DNA of 64,000 nucleotides from assembly GCF_900104175.1 (NCBI RefSeq), contig NZ_FNIX01000001.1:1315975-1379974 (forward strand), given 5' to 3'. Made by a program: the position numbers and the translations under genes. The DNA comes from Lentzea jiangxiensis (GTDB lineage: Bacteria; Actinomycetota; Actinomycetes; Mycobacteriales; Pseudonocardiaceae). Of this stretch, positions 36,493 through 44,025 are shown piece by piece; the stretch's first letter is position 1, and every line of letters starts with the position of its first letter. The notes beneath the pieces were generated by a model. That model was not told the origin of the DNA, made no database searches, and saw only the letters and a program-made list of their open reading frames with translations.

Positions 36493-37917
36493 GTGAGTCG
36501 ACGCGCAAAGATCGTCTGTACCCTCGGTCCCGCCACCGGCACGCCGGACAAGGTTCGCGACCTGGTAGCGGCCGGTATGGACGTGGCCAGGATGAACTTC
36601 AGCCACGGCAGCCATGCCGACCACAAGCAGGTCTACGACATGGTTCGCGCCGCAGCCGACGAGTCCGGCCGCGCCGTGGGCATCCTCGCCGACCTCCAGG
36701 GCCCCAAGATCCGTCTCGGCCGTTTCGCCGCGGGTCCGGTCGACTGGAACACCGGCGACGTCGTCCGCGTCACCGTCGAGGACGTCGAGGGCACGCACGA
36801 CCGCGTGTCGACGACGTACAAGGAGCTCGCGAAGGACGCCAAGGTCGGCGACCGCCTGCTCGTCGACGACGGCAAGGTCGGCCTCGTGGTCATCGACATC
36901 GAGGGTTCCGACGTCGTGTGCGAGGTCACCGAGGGCGGACCCGTCAGCAACAACAAGGGCCTCTCGCTGCCCGGCATGGACGTCTCCGTGCCGGCGCTGT
37001 CGGAGAAGGACATCGAGGACCTCGAGTTCGCGCTCTCGCTCGGCGTGGACTTCATCGCACTGTCGTTCGTCCGCTCGCCCGCCGACATCGACCTGGTCCA
37101 CCAGGTCATGGACCGCGCGGGCAGCAAGCGCCTCCCGGTGATCGCGAAGATCGAGAAGCCGGAGGCCGTGGACAACCTCGAGGCCATCGTGCTCGCCTTC
37201 GACGGCGTCATGGTCGCCCGCGGTGACCTGGGTGTCGAGCTGCCGCTCGAGCACGTGCCGCTGGTGCAGAAGCGCGCGATCCAGATCGCCCGCGAGAACG
37301 CCAAGCCGGTCATCGTCGCGACCCAGATGCTCGACTCGATGATCACGAACTCCCGCCCGACCCGCGCCGAGACGTCCGACGTCGCGAACGCGGTGCTCGA
37401 CGGCGCGGACGCCCTGATGCTGTCCGGCGAGACCTCGGTCGGCCGCTACGCCATCGAGTCCGTCCAGACCATGGGCCGCATCATCGAGGCCGTCGAGACC
37501 GAGTCGGTCGTCGTGCCCCCGCTGACGCACGTCCCGCGCACCAAGCGCGGCGTGATCTCGTACGCGGCCCGCGACATCGGCGAGCGCCTCAACGCCAAGG
37601 CCCTGGTCGCGTTCACGCAGTCCGGCGACACGGTCCGCCGCCTGGCCCGCCTGCACACGCACCTGCCGCTGCTGGCCTTCACACCGGAGCCCGCGGTCCG
37701 CTCGCAGCTGTCGCTGACGTGGGGCACCGAGACGTTCCTGGTCCCGAAGGTGGAGTCCACCGACGAGATGGTGCGCCAGGTCGACGTCGCCATGATCGAG
37801 ATCGGCCGCTACCAGGCCGGTGACCTCATGGTCGTCGTCGCGGGCTCGCCCCCCGGCACGATCGGGTCGACGAACCTCATCCGCGTGCACCGGCTCGGCG
37901 AGGACGACCACGCGTAA
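36493..37917 (+). CDS. pyk: Pyruvate kinase
   Basis: Catalyses phosphoenolpyruvate plus ADP to pyruvate plus ATP, the last glycolytic step. The 474 residues contain AKIVCTLGPATGTPDKVR, the potassium/substrate site MNFSHG, the catalytic Lys motif VIAKIEKPEAVDN, the metal/substrate loop VARGDLGVELPLEHVPLVQK and the ATQMLDSMI..PTRAE signature. The C-terminal allosteric domain ends MVVVAGSPPGTIGSTNLIRV. It starts at a GTG; upstream in-frame codons belong to the promoter region. Confidence 0.97.
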   Translation: MSRRAKIVCTLGPATGTPDKVRDLVAAGMDVARMNFSHGSHADHKQVYDMVRAAADESGRAVGILADLQGPKIRLGRFAAGPVDWNTGDVVRVTVEDVEGTHDRVSTTYKELAKDAKVGDRLLVDDGKVGLVVIDIEGSDVVCEVTEGGPVSNNKGLSLPGMDVSVPALSEKDIEDLEFALSLGVDFIALSFVRSPADIDLVHQVMDRAGSKRLPVIAKIEKPEAVDNLEAIVLAFDGVMVARGDLGVELPLEHVPLVQKRAIQIARENAKPVIVATQMLDSMITNSRPTRAETSDVANAVLDGADALMLSGETSVGRYAIESVQTMGRIIEAVETESVVVPPLTHVPRTKRGVISYAARDIGERLNAKALVAFTQSGDTVRRLARLHTHLPLLAFTPEPAVRSQLSLTWGTETFLVPKVESTDEMVRQVDVAMIEIGRYQAGDLMVVVAGSPPGTIGSTNLIRVHRLGEDDHA

Positions 37918-38020
37918 GTGGCTGGGCTCTCAGCCCGATACGTCGTGCCACCCGGCCCCGTCCCCTCATACTGGTCGTGAGGGCGCGGGGCCGATGCCGT
38001 GCCGCTAGGAGAGTTCTGCC

Positions 38021-38947
38021 GTGACTGAGGCCGCCCGTGCCGCTGCCGAGAGCCCGTCGGGCCTGACCGGACAATCCGCAGTGGACGACCTGGTCGCGTT
38101 GCTCGACCTGGAACGCATCGAGGAGAACATCTTCCGCGGCGTCTCACCCGCCGAGTCGCCGGTGCGCGTCTTCGGCGGTCAGGTGGCGGGCCAGGCCCTG
38201 GTGGCCGCCGGCCGCACCGTCCCGGTCGAACGCCGGGTGCACTCGCTGCACTCGTACTTCATCCGGCCCGGCGACCCGCGCGTGCCGATCGTCTACGAGG
38301 TGGACCGCATCCGCGACGGACGCTCGTTCACCACCCGCCGCGTTGTCGCCGTGCAGCACGGCAAGGCGATCTTCTCGCTGTCCGCGTCCTTCCAGCTGGA
38401 GGAGCAGGGCGTCGAGCACACCTCGGACATGCCGCCGGTGCCGGACCCCGAGTCCTTGCCGACGTGGAGCGAGTCCGCCAAGAGCTACCCGCTGGTGAAC
38501 CTGAAGTTCCCGCGCCCCATCGACGTCCGCTACGTGACCGAGCCGCCGTGGGAGTCGCGTGAGGACGGTCCGGGCGAGGCCGCGTCACAGGTGTGGATGA
38601 AGGCCGACGGCAAGCTGCCGGACGACCCGATGCTGCAGCTCTGCGTGATGACGTACGCGTCGGACATGACGCTGCTGGACGGAGTTCTGGCCCGGCACGG
38701 CGTTTATTGGGGTCTGGACAAGGTTCTCGGGGCTTCTCTGGACCACGCGATGTGGTTCCACCGGCCGTTCCGGGCCGACGAGTGGTTGTTGTACGACACG
38801 ACCTCGCCCACCGCCTCCGGGAATCGCGGGCTGGCGACCGGGCGGTTCTTCACCCGGGACGGCGCTTTGGTCGCGACCGTGGTGCAGGAGGGGCTGATCC
38901 GGGTGATCAAGCCTTCCGGCGACGGCGACGGCGACGGCGGCGCTTAG
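38021..38947 (+). CDS. tesB: Acyl-CoA thioesterase II
   Basis: A 308-residue double-hotdog thioesterase that releases free fatty acids and CoA. Signatures are ENIFRGVSPAESPVRVFGGQ in the first hotdog, VHSLHSYFIRPGDPRVPIVY, and in the second hotdog the catalytic LDHAMWFHRPFRADEWLLYD followed by GLATGRFFTRDGALVATVVQEG. The last residues are a DGDGDGG run from a GGCGAC repeat in the DNA. GTG start after a GAGAG-type ribosome site. Confidence 0.94.
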   Translation: MTEAARAAAESPSGLTGQSAVDDLVALLDLERIEENIFRGVSPAESPVRVFGGQVAGQALVAAGRTVPVERRVHSLHSYFIRPGDPRVPIVYEVDRIRDGRSFTTRRVVAVQHGKAIFSLSASFQLEEQGVEHTSDMPPVPDPESLPTWSESAKSYPLVNLKFPRPIDVRYVTEPPWESREDGPGEAASQVWMKADGKLPDDPMLQLCVMTYASDMTLLDGVLARHGVYWGLDKVLGASLDHAMWFHRPFRADEWLLYDTTSPTASGNRGLATGRFFTRDGALVATVVQEGLIRVIKPSGDGDGDGGA

Positions 38948-39004
38948 GAGCGCCGCGTCGCCCGGAGCCCGTAGCGAATTGATCACCGGCTGCGATAGCC
39001 CGGT

Positions 39005-39436
39005 GTGACCAGACGAATCGGAGCAGTGGCGATCGGGCTGCTGGCGGCCGTGTTGACGGGGTGCGGCAGCACGGGCAGCGGGACAACGCTCGCGCCGGAA
39101 ACACCGGCCGCCATCAGCAGTAGCGCACCGCCGGACAACTCCGCCTTGGAACAGCAGGTCCGCGCGTATTCGACCGCGTTTCTCGCGGGCAACGGTGACG
39201 TGGCCTACGACCTGCTGTCGCAGCGTTGCAAGGAGCGGAACACACGTCCGAACTTCGTGATGCTCGTGCAGCAAGCGGGCAAGTTGTACGGCCCGCAGGA
39301 AATTCGGTCCTTGAAGGTCGATCAGGCGGCAGGAGACCTCGCCCGCGTGACCTACACCTACGACAAGGCCGAGTTGGACCAGCGCGGCGAACCGTGGGTG
39401 CGCGAGTCAGGCGTGTGGCGGATCGACGACTGCTGA
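39005..39436 (+). CDS. Lipoprotein of unknown function
   Basis: The 143-residue protein has a lipoprotein signal (MTRRIGAVAIGLLAAVLTGC, lipobox VLTGC) and a Ser/Thr/Pro linker. A small alpha+beta domain (about 45-143) follows, reading like an NTF2-like or DUF4878-type fold: ALEQQVRAYSTAFLAGNGD, then YDLLSQRCKER and VTYTYDKAELD, ending WVRESGVWRIDDC. The final Cys and C-R-C pattern may form a disulphide. Such modules often bind or shield envelope proteins; no specific role is visible. GTG start. Confidence 0.75.
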   Translation: MTRRIGAVAIGLLAAVLTGCGSTGSGTTLAPETPAAISSSAPPDNSALEQQVRAYSTAFLAGNGDVAYDLLSQRCKERNTRPNFVMLVQQAGKLYGPQEIRSLKVDQAAGDLARVTYTYDKAELDQRGEPWVRESGVWRIDDC

Positions 39437-39440
39437 CCCG

Positions 39441-39947
39441 CTAAGCCTTCCGGCGGCGGTGCGTGGGCCGCAGGTTTGAAGGCGGCGTCAGGGCGCGGGT
39501 CTCCACCCGTTCCAGCACCACCGACGAGGTCAGGTTCCGCACCTCGGTCCGCGACGCGATCTTGTCCATCAGGAACGCCTGCAGGTGCGTGGAGTCCGCG
39601 ACCGCGATGTGGATCAGGAAGTCGGCCTGCCCGGAGACGTGGAAGATCGACCGCGTCTCCGGCTGGGCCATCACGAACGCCCGGAACCCGGCCACCACGA
39701 CCCGTGTGTGCGGCCGCACGTTCACCGAGATCACGGCCTCCAGCGGCAGTCCGGTCGTCGCCGGGTCGACGACGGCGTGGCACCCCGTGATCACGCCGAG
39801 GTCGCGCAGCCGCCGCACGCGCTGCAGGCACGAGGACGGCGCCAGCCCGACGATCTCCGCCAGCGTCCTGTTCGGCAGGGTCGCGTCGTTCTGCAACTCC
39901 TCCAGGATGTACCAGTCGACCGAATCGAGTTCGGCTTGTTCGCGCAT
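39441..39947 (-). CDS. Lrp/AsnC-family transcriptional regulator
   Basis: This 168-residue protein has the N-terminal helix-turn-helix LDSVDWYILEELQNDATLPN, RTLAEIVGLAPSSCLQRVRR and the C-terminal RAM (ACT-like) ligand domain with GCHAVVDPATTGLPLEAVIS. These regulators sense amino acids. It is divergent from a LysE-type exporter over 60 bases that include two inverted repeats, the classical arrangement of an amino-acid exporter and its activator. The ATG at MREQAEL was chosen. Confidence 0.93.
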   Translation of the reverse strand: MREQAELDSVDWYILEELQNDATLPNRTLAEIVGLAPSSCLQRVRRLRDLGVITGCHAVVDPATTGLPLEAVISVNVRPHTRVVVAGFRAFVMAQPETRSIFHVSGQADFLIHIAVADSTHLQAFLMDKIASRTEVRNLTSSVVLERVETRALTPPSNLRPTHRRRKA

Positions 39948-39989
39948 AACCGAACATCGTACTGACCTGCTGGAACAGGCACGAACGAT

Positions 39990-40006
39990 GCGCAGACGAT
40001 CTGCGC
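39990..40006. promoter_or_regulatory. Inverted repeat at the LysE start
   Basis: GCGCAG-ACGAT-CTGCGC is a perfect 6-bp inverted repeat ending one base before the exporter ATG. A second, weaker one (CCTG-n6-CAGG) lies about 20 bases further upstream. Both sit in the short divergent gap and are the likely binding region of the Lrp protein. Confidence 0.5.
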
Positions 40007-40007
40007 C

Positions 40008-40601
40008 ATGCACATCGCGTGGACGTCGTTCCTGCTGGCGCTCGTGGTCATCACGGTCGTGCCCGGTCCCGACTTCGTACTGGTCATGGGGAACGCGGTG
40101 CGGAGCCTGCGCCAGGGCGTCGAGGCGGCGCTCGGGGTGCTCACCGGGCTGCTGGTCCACGCGACGCTCGCGACGGTCGGGTTGTCCGCTCTCGTGGCGG
40201 CGGCGCCGACGGCGTTGTTCGTCGTCAAGGCGATCGGCGCGGCCTACCTGGTCCACATGGGCTTCATGACCTTCCGGAGCGCCGGCAAGCCCGTCGGGGA
40301 GCAGCCGCGGCAGCAGAACGTGTTCCTGCGCGGCATGTTGTGCGACCTGTTGAACCCCAAGGTGATGCTCACGTTCCTGAGCCTCATCCCGCAGGCGATG
40401 GACCCGAACGCCGCACCCCTGCCGCAGGCGGCGCTCCTCAGCGCGGTCACGGTGGGCGTGTTCGCGGTGTTCTGGGTCCTCGTGGTGCCCTCGGCGCGTC
40501 AGCTGGGCCGGTTGCTGAGCAAGCCGAAGACGCGTGCCGTGTTCGAGCGGATCTGTGGGACCGCTCTCATCGGGCTGGCGGCGTCAGTTCTCGCTACCTG
40601 A
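40008..40601 (+). CDS. LysE/RhtB-family amino acid exporter
   Basis: A 197-residue membrane protein with six helices and the family motif VITVVPGPDFVLVMGNAVR, then AIGAAYLVHMGFMTFRS and LCDLLNPKVMLTFLSLIPQ. LysE/RhtB carriers export excess amino acids such as lysine, threonine or homoserine lactone; the substrate cannot be told here. Control by the divergent Lrp regulator is very likely. The 3' end overlaps the convergent DUF2218 gene by 18 bases. Confidence 0.92.
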   Translation: MHIAWTSFLLALVVITVVPGPDFVLVMGNAVRSLRQGVEAALGVLTGLLVHATLATVGLSALVAAAPTALFVVKAIGAAYLVHMGFMTFRSAGKPVGEQPRQQNVFLRGMLCDLLNPKVMLTFLSLIPQAMDPNAAPLPQAALLSAVTVGVFAVFWVLVVPSARQLGRLLSKPKTRAVFERICGTALIGLAASVLAT

Positions 40602-40886
40602 GTCCCACGTGACGGAAAGCTCGTCGCGGGTCCCGAACCGGACCAGGTGCCGTTCGACGACATCGCGCAGCCGGGCCACGTCCTGTTCCGACGACGAGAC
40701 CACACGCATGATCAGCGCGTCGGACGAGGCCTCGAACTCCGCCAGGCCGCCCGAGAAGCGCACGAACCCGCGTCCGTCCTCCCAGGACCCTTCGAGGTCC
40801 TTGTGCGTGAAGTGCTTCACCATCTGCGATCCGTACCTGGAGGCACGGTCGGTCGCCGAGCGTCCCACGCTCGTGAATTCCGTCAT
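40584..40886 (-). CDS. DUF2218 domain-containing protein
   Basis: The 100 residues cover the DUF2218 fold: SVGRSATDRASRYGSQMVKH at the start, GRGFVRFSGGLAEFEASSDA, and VARLRDVVERHLVRFGTRDE before the C-terminal strand. In mycobacteria and relatives such proteins are often encoded beside siderophore or iron genes, and a role in metal or siderophore handling has been suggested, but nothing here supports it. It is divergent from gnd. Confidence 0.75.
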   Translation of the reverse strand: MTEFTSVGRSATDRASRYGSQMVKHFTHKDLEGSWEDGRGFVRFSGGLAEFEASSDALIMRVVSSSEQDVARLRDVVERHLVRFGTRDELSVTWDSGSEN

Positions 40887-41007
40887 GAAGCCAACGTACG
40901 CCTAGCACTACGTACCGGCAGGTGACGCGGTTCACCTGGCGAAACGAAGGCTGAGAACACCCTGTGACGTCTCGCGCAACGCCGGAGAACACGGCAGGCT
41001 GTGCGCT

Positions 41008-42438
41008 ATGACGGAAGGCAAAGCACGTATCGCGGTCACCGGTCTGGCCACCATGGGCAGCAACCTCGCGCGCAACCTCGCGCGCAACGGCTTCAAAGTC
41101 GCCGTGCACAACCGGACGCCCGCGAAGATGAAGGCCCTGCTCGACGAGCACGGCCACGAGGGCGACTTCGTCGGCGCCGAGACGCTGCAGGACCTGGTCG
41201 ACAGCCTGCAGACGCCGCGCCAGATCATCATCATGGTCAAGGCGGGTGGTCCGACCGACGCCGTCATCGACGAGCTGAGCGGGATCCTCGAGCCGGGCGA
41301 CATGGTCATCGACGGCGGCAACGCCCACTACGCCGACACGCGGCGCCGTGAGGCCGCGCTGAAGGAGAAGGGGCTGCTGTTCGTCGGCGCCGGCATCTCC
41401 GGTGGCGAGGAGGGCGCGCTCAACGGCCCCAGCATCATGCCGGGCGGCCCCGCCGAGTCGTACAAGCACGTCGGGCCGGTCTTCGAGGAGATCGCGGCGA
41501 AGGTGGACGGTCAGCCGTGCTGCGTGCACGTCGGACCGGACGGTGCCGGGCACTTCGTGAAGATGGTGCACAACGGCATCGAATACGCCGACATGCAGCT
41601 GATCGCCGAGGCGTACGACCTGCTGAGCCGCATCGGCGGGCAGACGCCGGCGGAGATCTCCGAGGTCTTCACGCAGTGGAACTCGGGTGACCTGGAGTCG
41701 TACCTGGTCGAGATCACCGCCGAGGTGCTCAAGCACGTCGACGCGAACGGCACGCCGCTGGTGCAGGTCATCGAGGACGCCGCGGAGCAGAAGGGCACCG
41801 GCCGCTGGACCGTGCAGGAGGCGCTGGAACTGGGCGTCCCGGTCACCGGCATCGCCGAGGCCGTGTTCGCGCGGTCCCTGTCCGGCCACACCGACCAGCG
41901 CAAGGCCGTGCGCGACGCGTTCGGCGCCAGCGAGGTCGTCGCGAAGCCGGACGCCGAGCTCGTCGACGACGTGCGCCAGGCGCTCTACGCGTCGAAGGTC
42001 GTGGCGTACGCGCAGGGCTTCGACATGATCCGCGAGGCGTCCAAGAACTTCGACTGGAACATCGACCTCGGCGCGATGGCGACGATCTGGCGCGGCGGCT
42101 GCATCATCCGCGCGCGGTTCCTCAACCGCATCCGCGAGGCGTACGACAACAACGCGGATCTCGCGTCCCTCCTGGTGGACGACTACTTCCGCGACGCGGT
42201 GCGCGACGCGGAGGCCGCTTGGCGCAGGGTCGTGGTCCGTGCGGTCGAATCCGGCGTGCCGACGCCTGGCTTCGTGTCCGCTTTGGCCTACTACGACGGA
42301 CTTCGTTCGGAGCGCCTGCCCGCCGCACTCGTTCAGGGACAGCGCGACTTCTTCGGCGCGCACACGTACAGGCGCATCGACAAGAGCGGTAGCTTCCACA
42401 CGTTGTGGTCGGGTGATCGATCAGAGGTGGAAGCGTGA
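41008..42438 (+). CDS. gnd: 6-phosphogluconate dehydrogenase (decarboxylating)
   Basis: Oxidises 6-phosphogluconate to ribulose 5-phosphate with NADP in the pentose phosphate pathway. The 476-residue long form contains the nucleotide fold GLATMGSNLARNLARNGF, the substrate motif GAGISGGEEGALNGPSIMPG, the catalytic Lys block HFVKMVHNGIEYADMQ, and the C-terminal tail with SGSFHTLWSGDR reaching the partner subunit. The GTG of the carboxypeptidase gene overlaps its stop, a frequent arrangement in actinobacteria. Confidence 0.97.
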   Translation: MTEGKARIAVTGLATMGSNLARNLARNGFKVAVHNRTPAKMKALLDEHGHEGDFVGAETLQDLVDSLQTPRQIIIMVKAGGPTDAVIDELSGILEPGDMVIDGGNAHYADTRRREAALKEKGLLFVGAGISGGEEGALNGPSIMPGGPAESYKHVGPVFEEIAAKVDGQPCCVHVGPDGAGHFVKMVHNGIEYADMQLIAEAYDLLSRIGGQTPAEISEVFTQWNSGDLESYLVEITAEVLKHVDANGTPLVQVIEDAAEQKGTGRWTVQEALELGVPVTGIAEAVFARSLSGHTDQRKAVRDAFGASEVVAKPDAELVDDVRQALYASKVVAYAQGFDMIREASKNFDWNIDLGAMATIWRGGCIIRARFLNRIREAYDNNADLASLLVDDYFRDAVRDAEAAWRRVVVRAVESGVPTPGFVSALAYYDGLRSERLPAALVQGQRDFFGAHTYRRIDKSGSFHTLWSGDRSEVEA

Positions 42439-43970
42439 AACTACGAATCCTGGGGGTGGTCGTCGCTGCGGCGGCAGGGTTGACCCTGACGTCGAGCGGC
42501 GGCGCGGGAGCGGCCGGCAACGAGGCGCTCACCGCGGACCTCGACGCGATCCTGGCCGACAACGCGCTCAAGGGCGCGGACGTCGGCCTGGTCGTGCGGG
42601 ACGCCGGTACCGGTGAAGTGATCTACACCAGGCAGAGCGGCAGGCGTTCCCAGGTCGCGTCGAACCTGAAGCTGCTCACGACGGCGACGGCGCTGGACCT
42701 GCTGGGCCCGGACCACCGCTGGAAGACCGAGCTGGTCTCCAGCGGCACCACGTCCGGGTCGACGCTCAACGGCGACCTGGTGCTGCGCGGCGGCGGTGAC
42801 CCGACGATGTCCCGGCTGCGCTACCAGCAGCTCGCGGACACGCTGAAGGCCAGCGGTGTCACGAAGGTCAACGGCGCGTTGGTCGTCGACGACACCAAGT
42901 TCGACGCGCAGCCGTACGGCACGGGCTGGGCGTGGGACGACGAGCCGTACTCCTACAGCGCGGAGACCTCGGCGCTCACGCTCTCGCCCGACGCGAAGTT
43001 CAGCGCCGGCACGGTGGTCGTGCGCGTCAAGCCGGGCGCCGCGGCGGGTGCCCCGGCCGTCGTGACCGTCGAGCCGGCGAACGACCACGTGCAGATCGCG
43101 TCCACGGCGACCACCGGCGGCGCCGGCGTCGTCGTGGAGCGCGAGCACGGCACGAACGTGATCAGGGTGAGCGGGTCCACGAACGTCGAGACCACGCGGC
43201 TCTCGACGGTCAAGGACCCGACCGGCCTCGTCAGCTCGGTGTTCCAGAAGGCGTTGCAGGCCAGCGGCATCACCGTCACCGGTGGGGTGAAGAGGGCCAA
43301 GGCGCCGGCCGGTGCCGCGGTGCTCGCGACCGACACGTCGATGAAGCTCAGCGAGCTGAACGTGCCGTTGCTCAAGGACAGCAACAACATGCTGGCCGAG
43401 GTGCTGGTCAAGACCGCGGGCGGCTCGTTCGTCAACGGCGTCAACCAGCTCAGCACCAAGTGGGCGGGCCTCGGCGTCGACCCGAACGCCGTCGAGGTCT
43501 TCGACGGCTCCGGCATGTCGCGGCTCGACCAGTTCTCGCCGGACGACCTCACCTCGGTGCTGGTCAAGGCGAGGACCAAGCCGTGGTTCGCCGCGTGGCA
43601 GGCGTCGCTGCCGGTCGCCGGTGTCGACGGCACGCTGGTCAACCGCATGCGCGGCACCCCGGCGGCGGGCAACGTGAAGGCCAAGACGGGCTCGCTGTCC
43701 GGCGTGTCCGGCCTGTCCGGCTACGTGCGCACGGCGGCCGGCCGTGACCTCGTGTTCTCGGTGGTGCAGAACAACGTCCTGCTGTTCAACAACCCGAGGA
43801 ACATTGAGGACAGGATCGCCGTGCGCCTGGCCTCGGACGGCGCCGCCCAGCCGGCCTCGCCGCAGGTCCAGTCGGTGCCGCAGCAGCGCAAGGCCCCGGC
43901 GCAGGACCGCACCGCGGTTCCGGTGAAGGAGCGCTTCGACGTGGAGTGCTCCTGGGTCGGCACCTGCTAG
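42435..43970 (+). CDS. dacB: PBP4-type D-alanyl-D-alanine carboxypeptidase/endopeptidase
   Basis: A 511-residue exported penicillin-binding protein that trims peptidoglycan stem peptides. It has a signal peptide (LRILGVVVAAAAGLTLTSS), the active-site SxxK (S76-N-L-K79), the SxN motif in LLKDSNNMLAE and the KTG motif in VKAKTGSLSG. Between the first two motifs lies the long insert typical of class C PBP4 enzymes. The tail after about 470 is a Pro/Gln/Ala linker ending in two cysteines (VECSWVGTC), an unusual ending. Start GTG overlaps gnd. Confidence 0.93.
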   Translation: MKLRILGVVVAAAAGLTLTSSGGAGAAGNEALTADLDAILADNALKGADVGLVVRDAGTGEVIYTRQSGRRSQVASNLKLLTTATALDLLGPDHRWKTELVSSGTTSGSTLNGDLVLRGGGDPTMSRLRYQQLADTLKASGVTKVNGALVVDDTKFDAQPYGTGWAWDDEPYSYSAETSALTLSPDAKFSAGTVVVRVKPGAAAGAPAVVTVEPANDHVQIASTATTGGAGVVVEREHGTNVIRVSGSTNVETTRLSTVKDPTGLVSSVFQKALQASGITVTGGVKRAKAPAGAAVLATDTSMKLSELNVPLLKDSNNMLAEVLVKTAGGSFVNGVNQLSTKWAGLGVDPNAVEVFDGSGMSRLDQFSPDDLTSVLVKARTKPWFAAWQASLPVAGVDGTLVNRMRGTPAAGNVKAKTGSLSGVSGLSGYVRTAAGRDLVFSVVQNNVLLFNNPRNIEDRIAVRLASDGAAQPASPQVQSVPQQRKAPAQDRTAVPVKERFDVECSWVGTC

Positions 43971-43983
43971 GAGAACGTGCGTT

Positions 43984-44020
43984 GTGGAGCCGCCCCGAGC
44001 GATTTTCGGGGCGGCTCCAC
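43984..44020. terminator. Bidirectional terminator between dacB and the SulP-CA gene
   Basis: GTGGAGCCGCCCCGA and TCGGGGCGGCTCCAC form a perfect 15-bp stem with a 7-base loop. It lies 13 bases after the carboxypeptidase stop and six bases from the stop of the convergent gene, so it can serve both. Confidence 0.88.
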
Positions 44021-44025
44021 ACGTT

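Noticed and set aside
37924..37936. Terminator after pyk
   Set aside because: Only a 5-bp GGGCT/AGCCC stem with a 3-base loop and no following T-run; too weak to call.
38922..38946. GGCGAC microsatellite at the end of tesB as a phase-variable tract
   Set aside because: The unit is six bases, so copy-number change would not shift the frame, and it only lengthens a DG tail.
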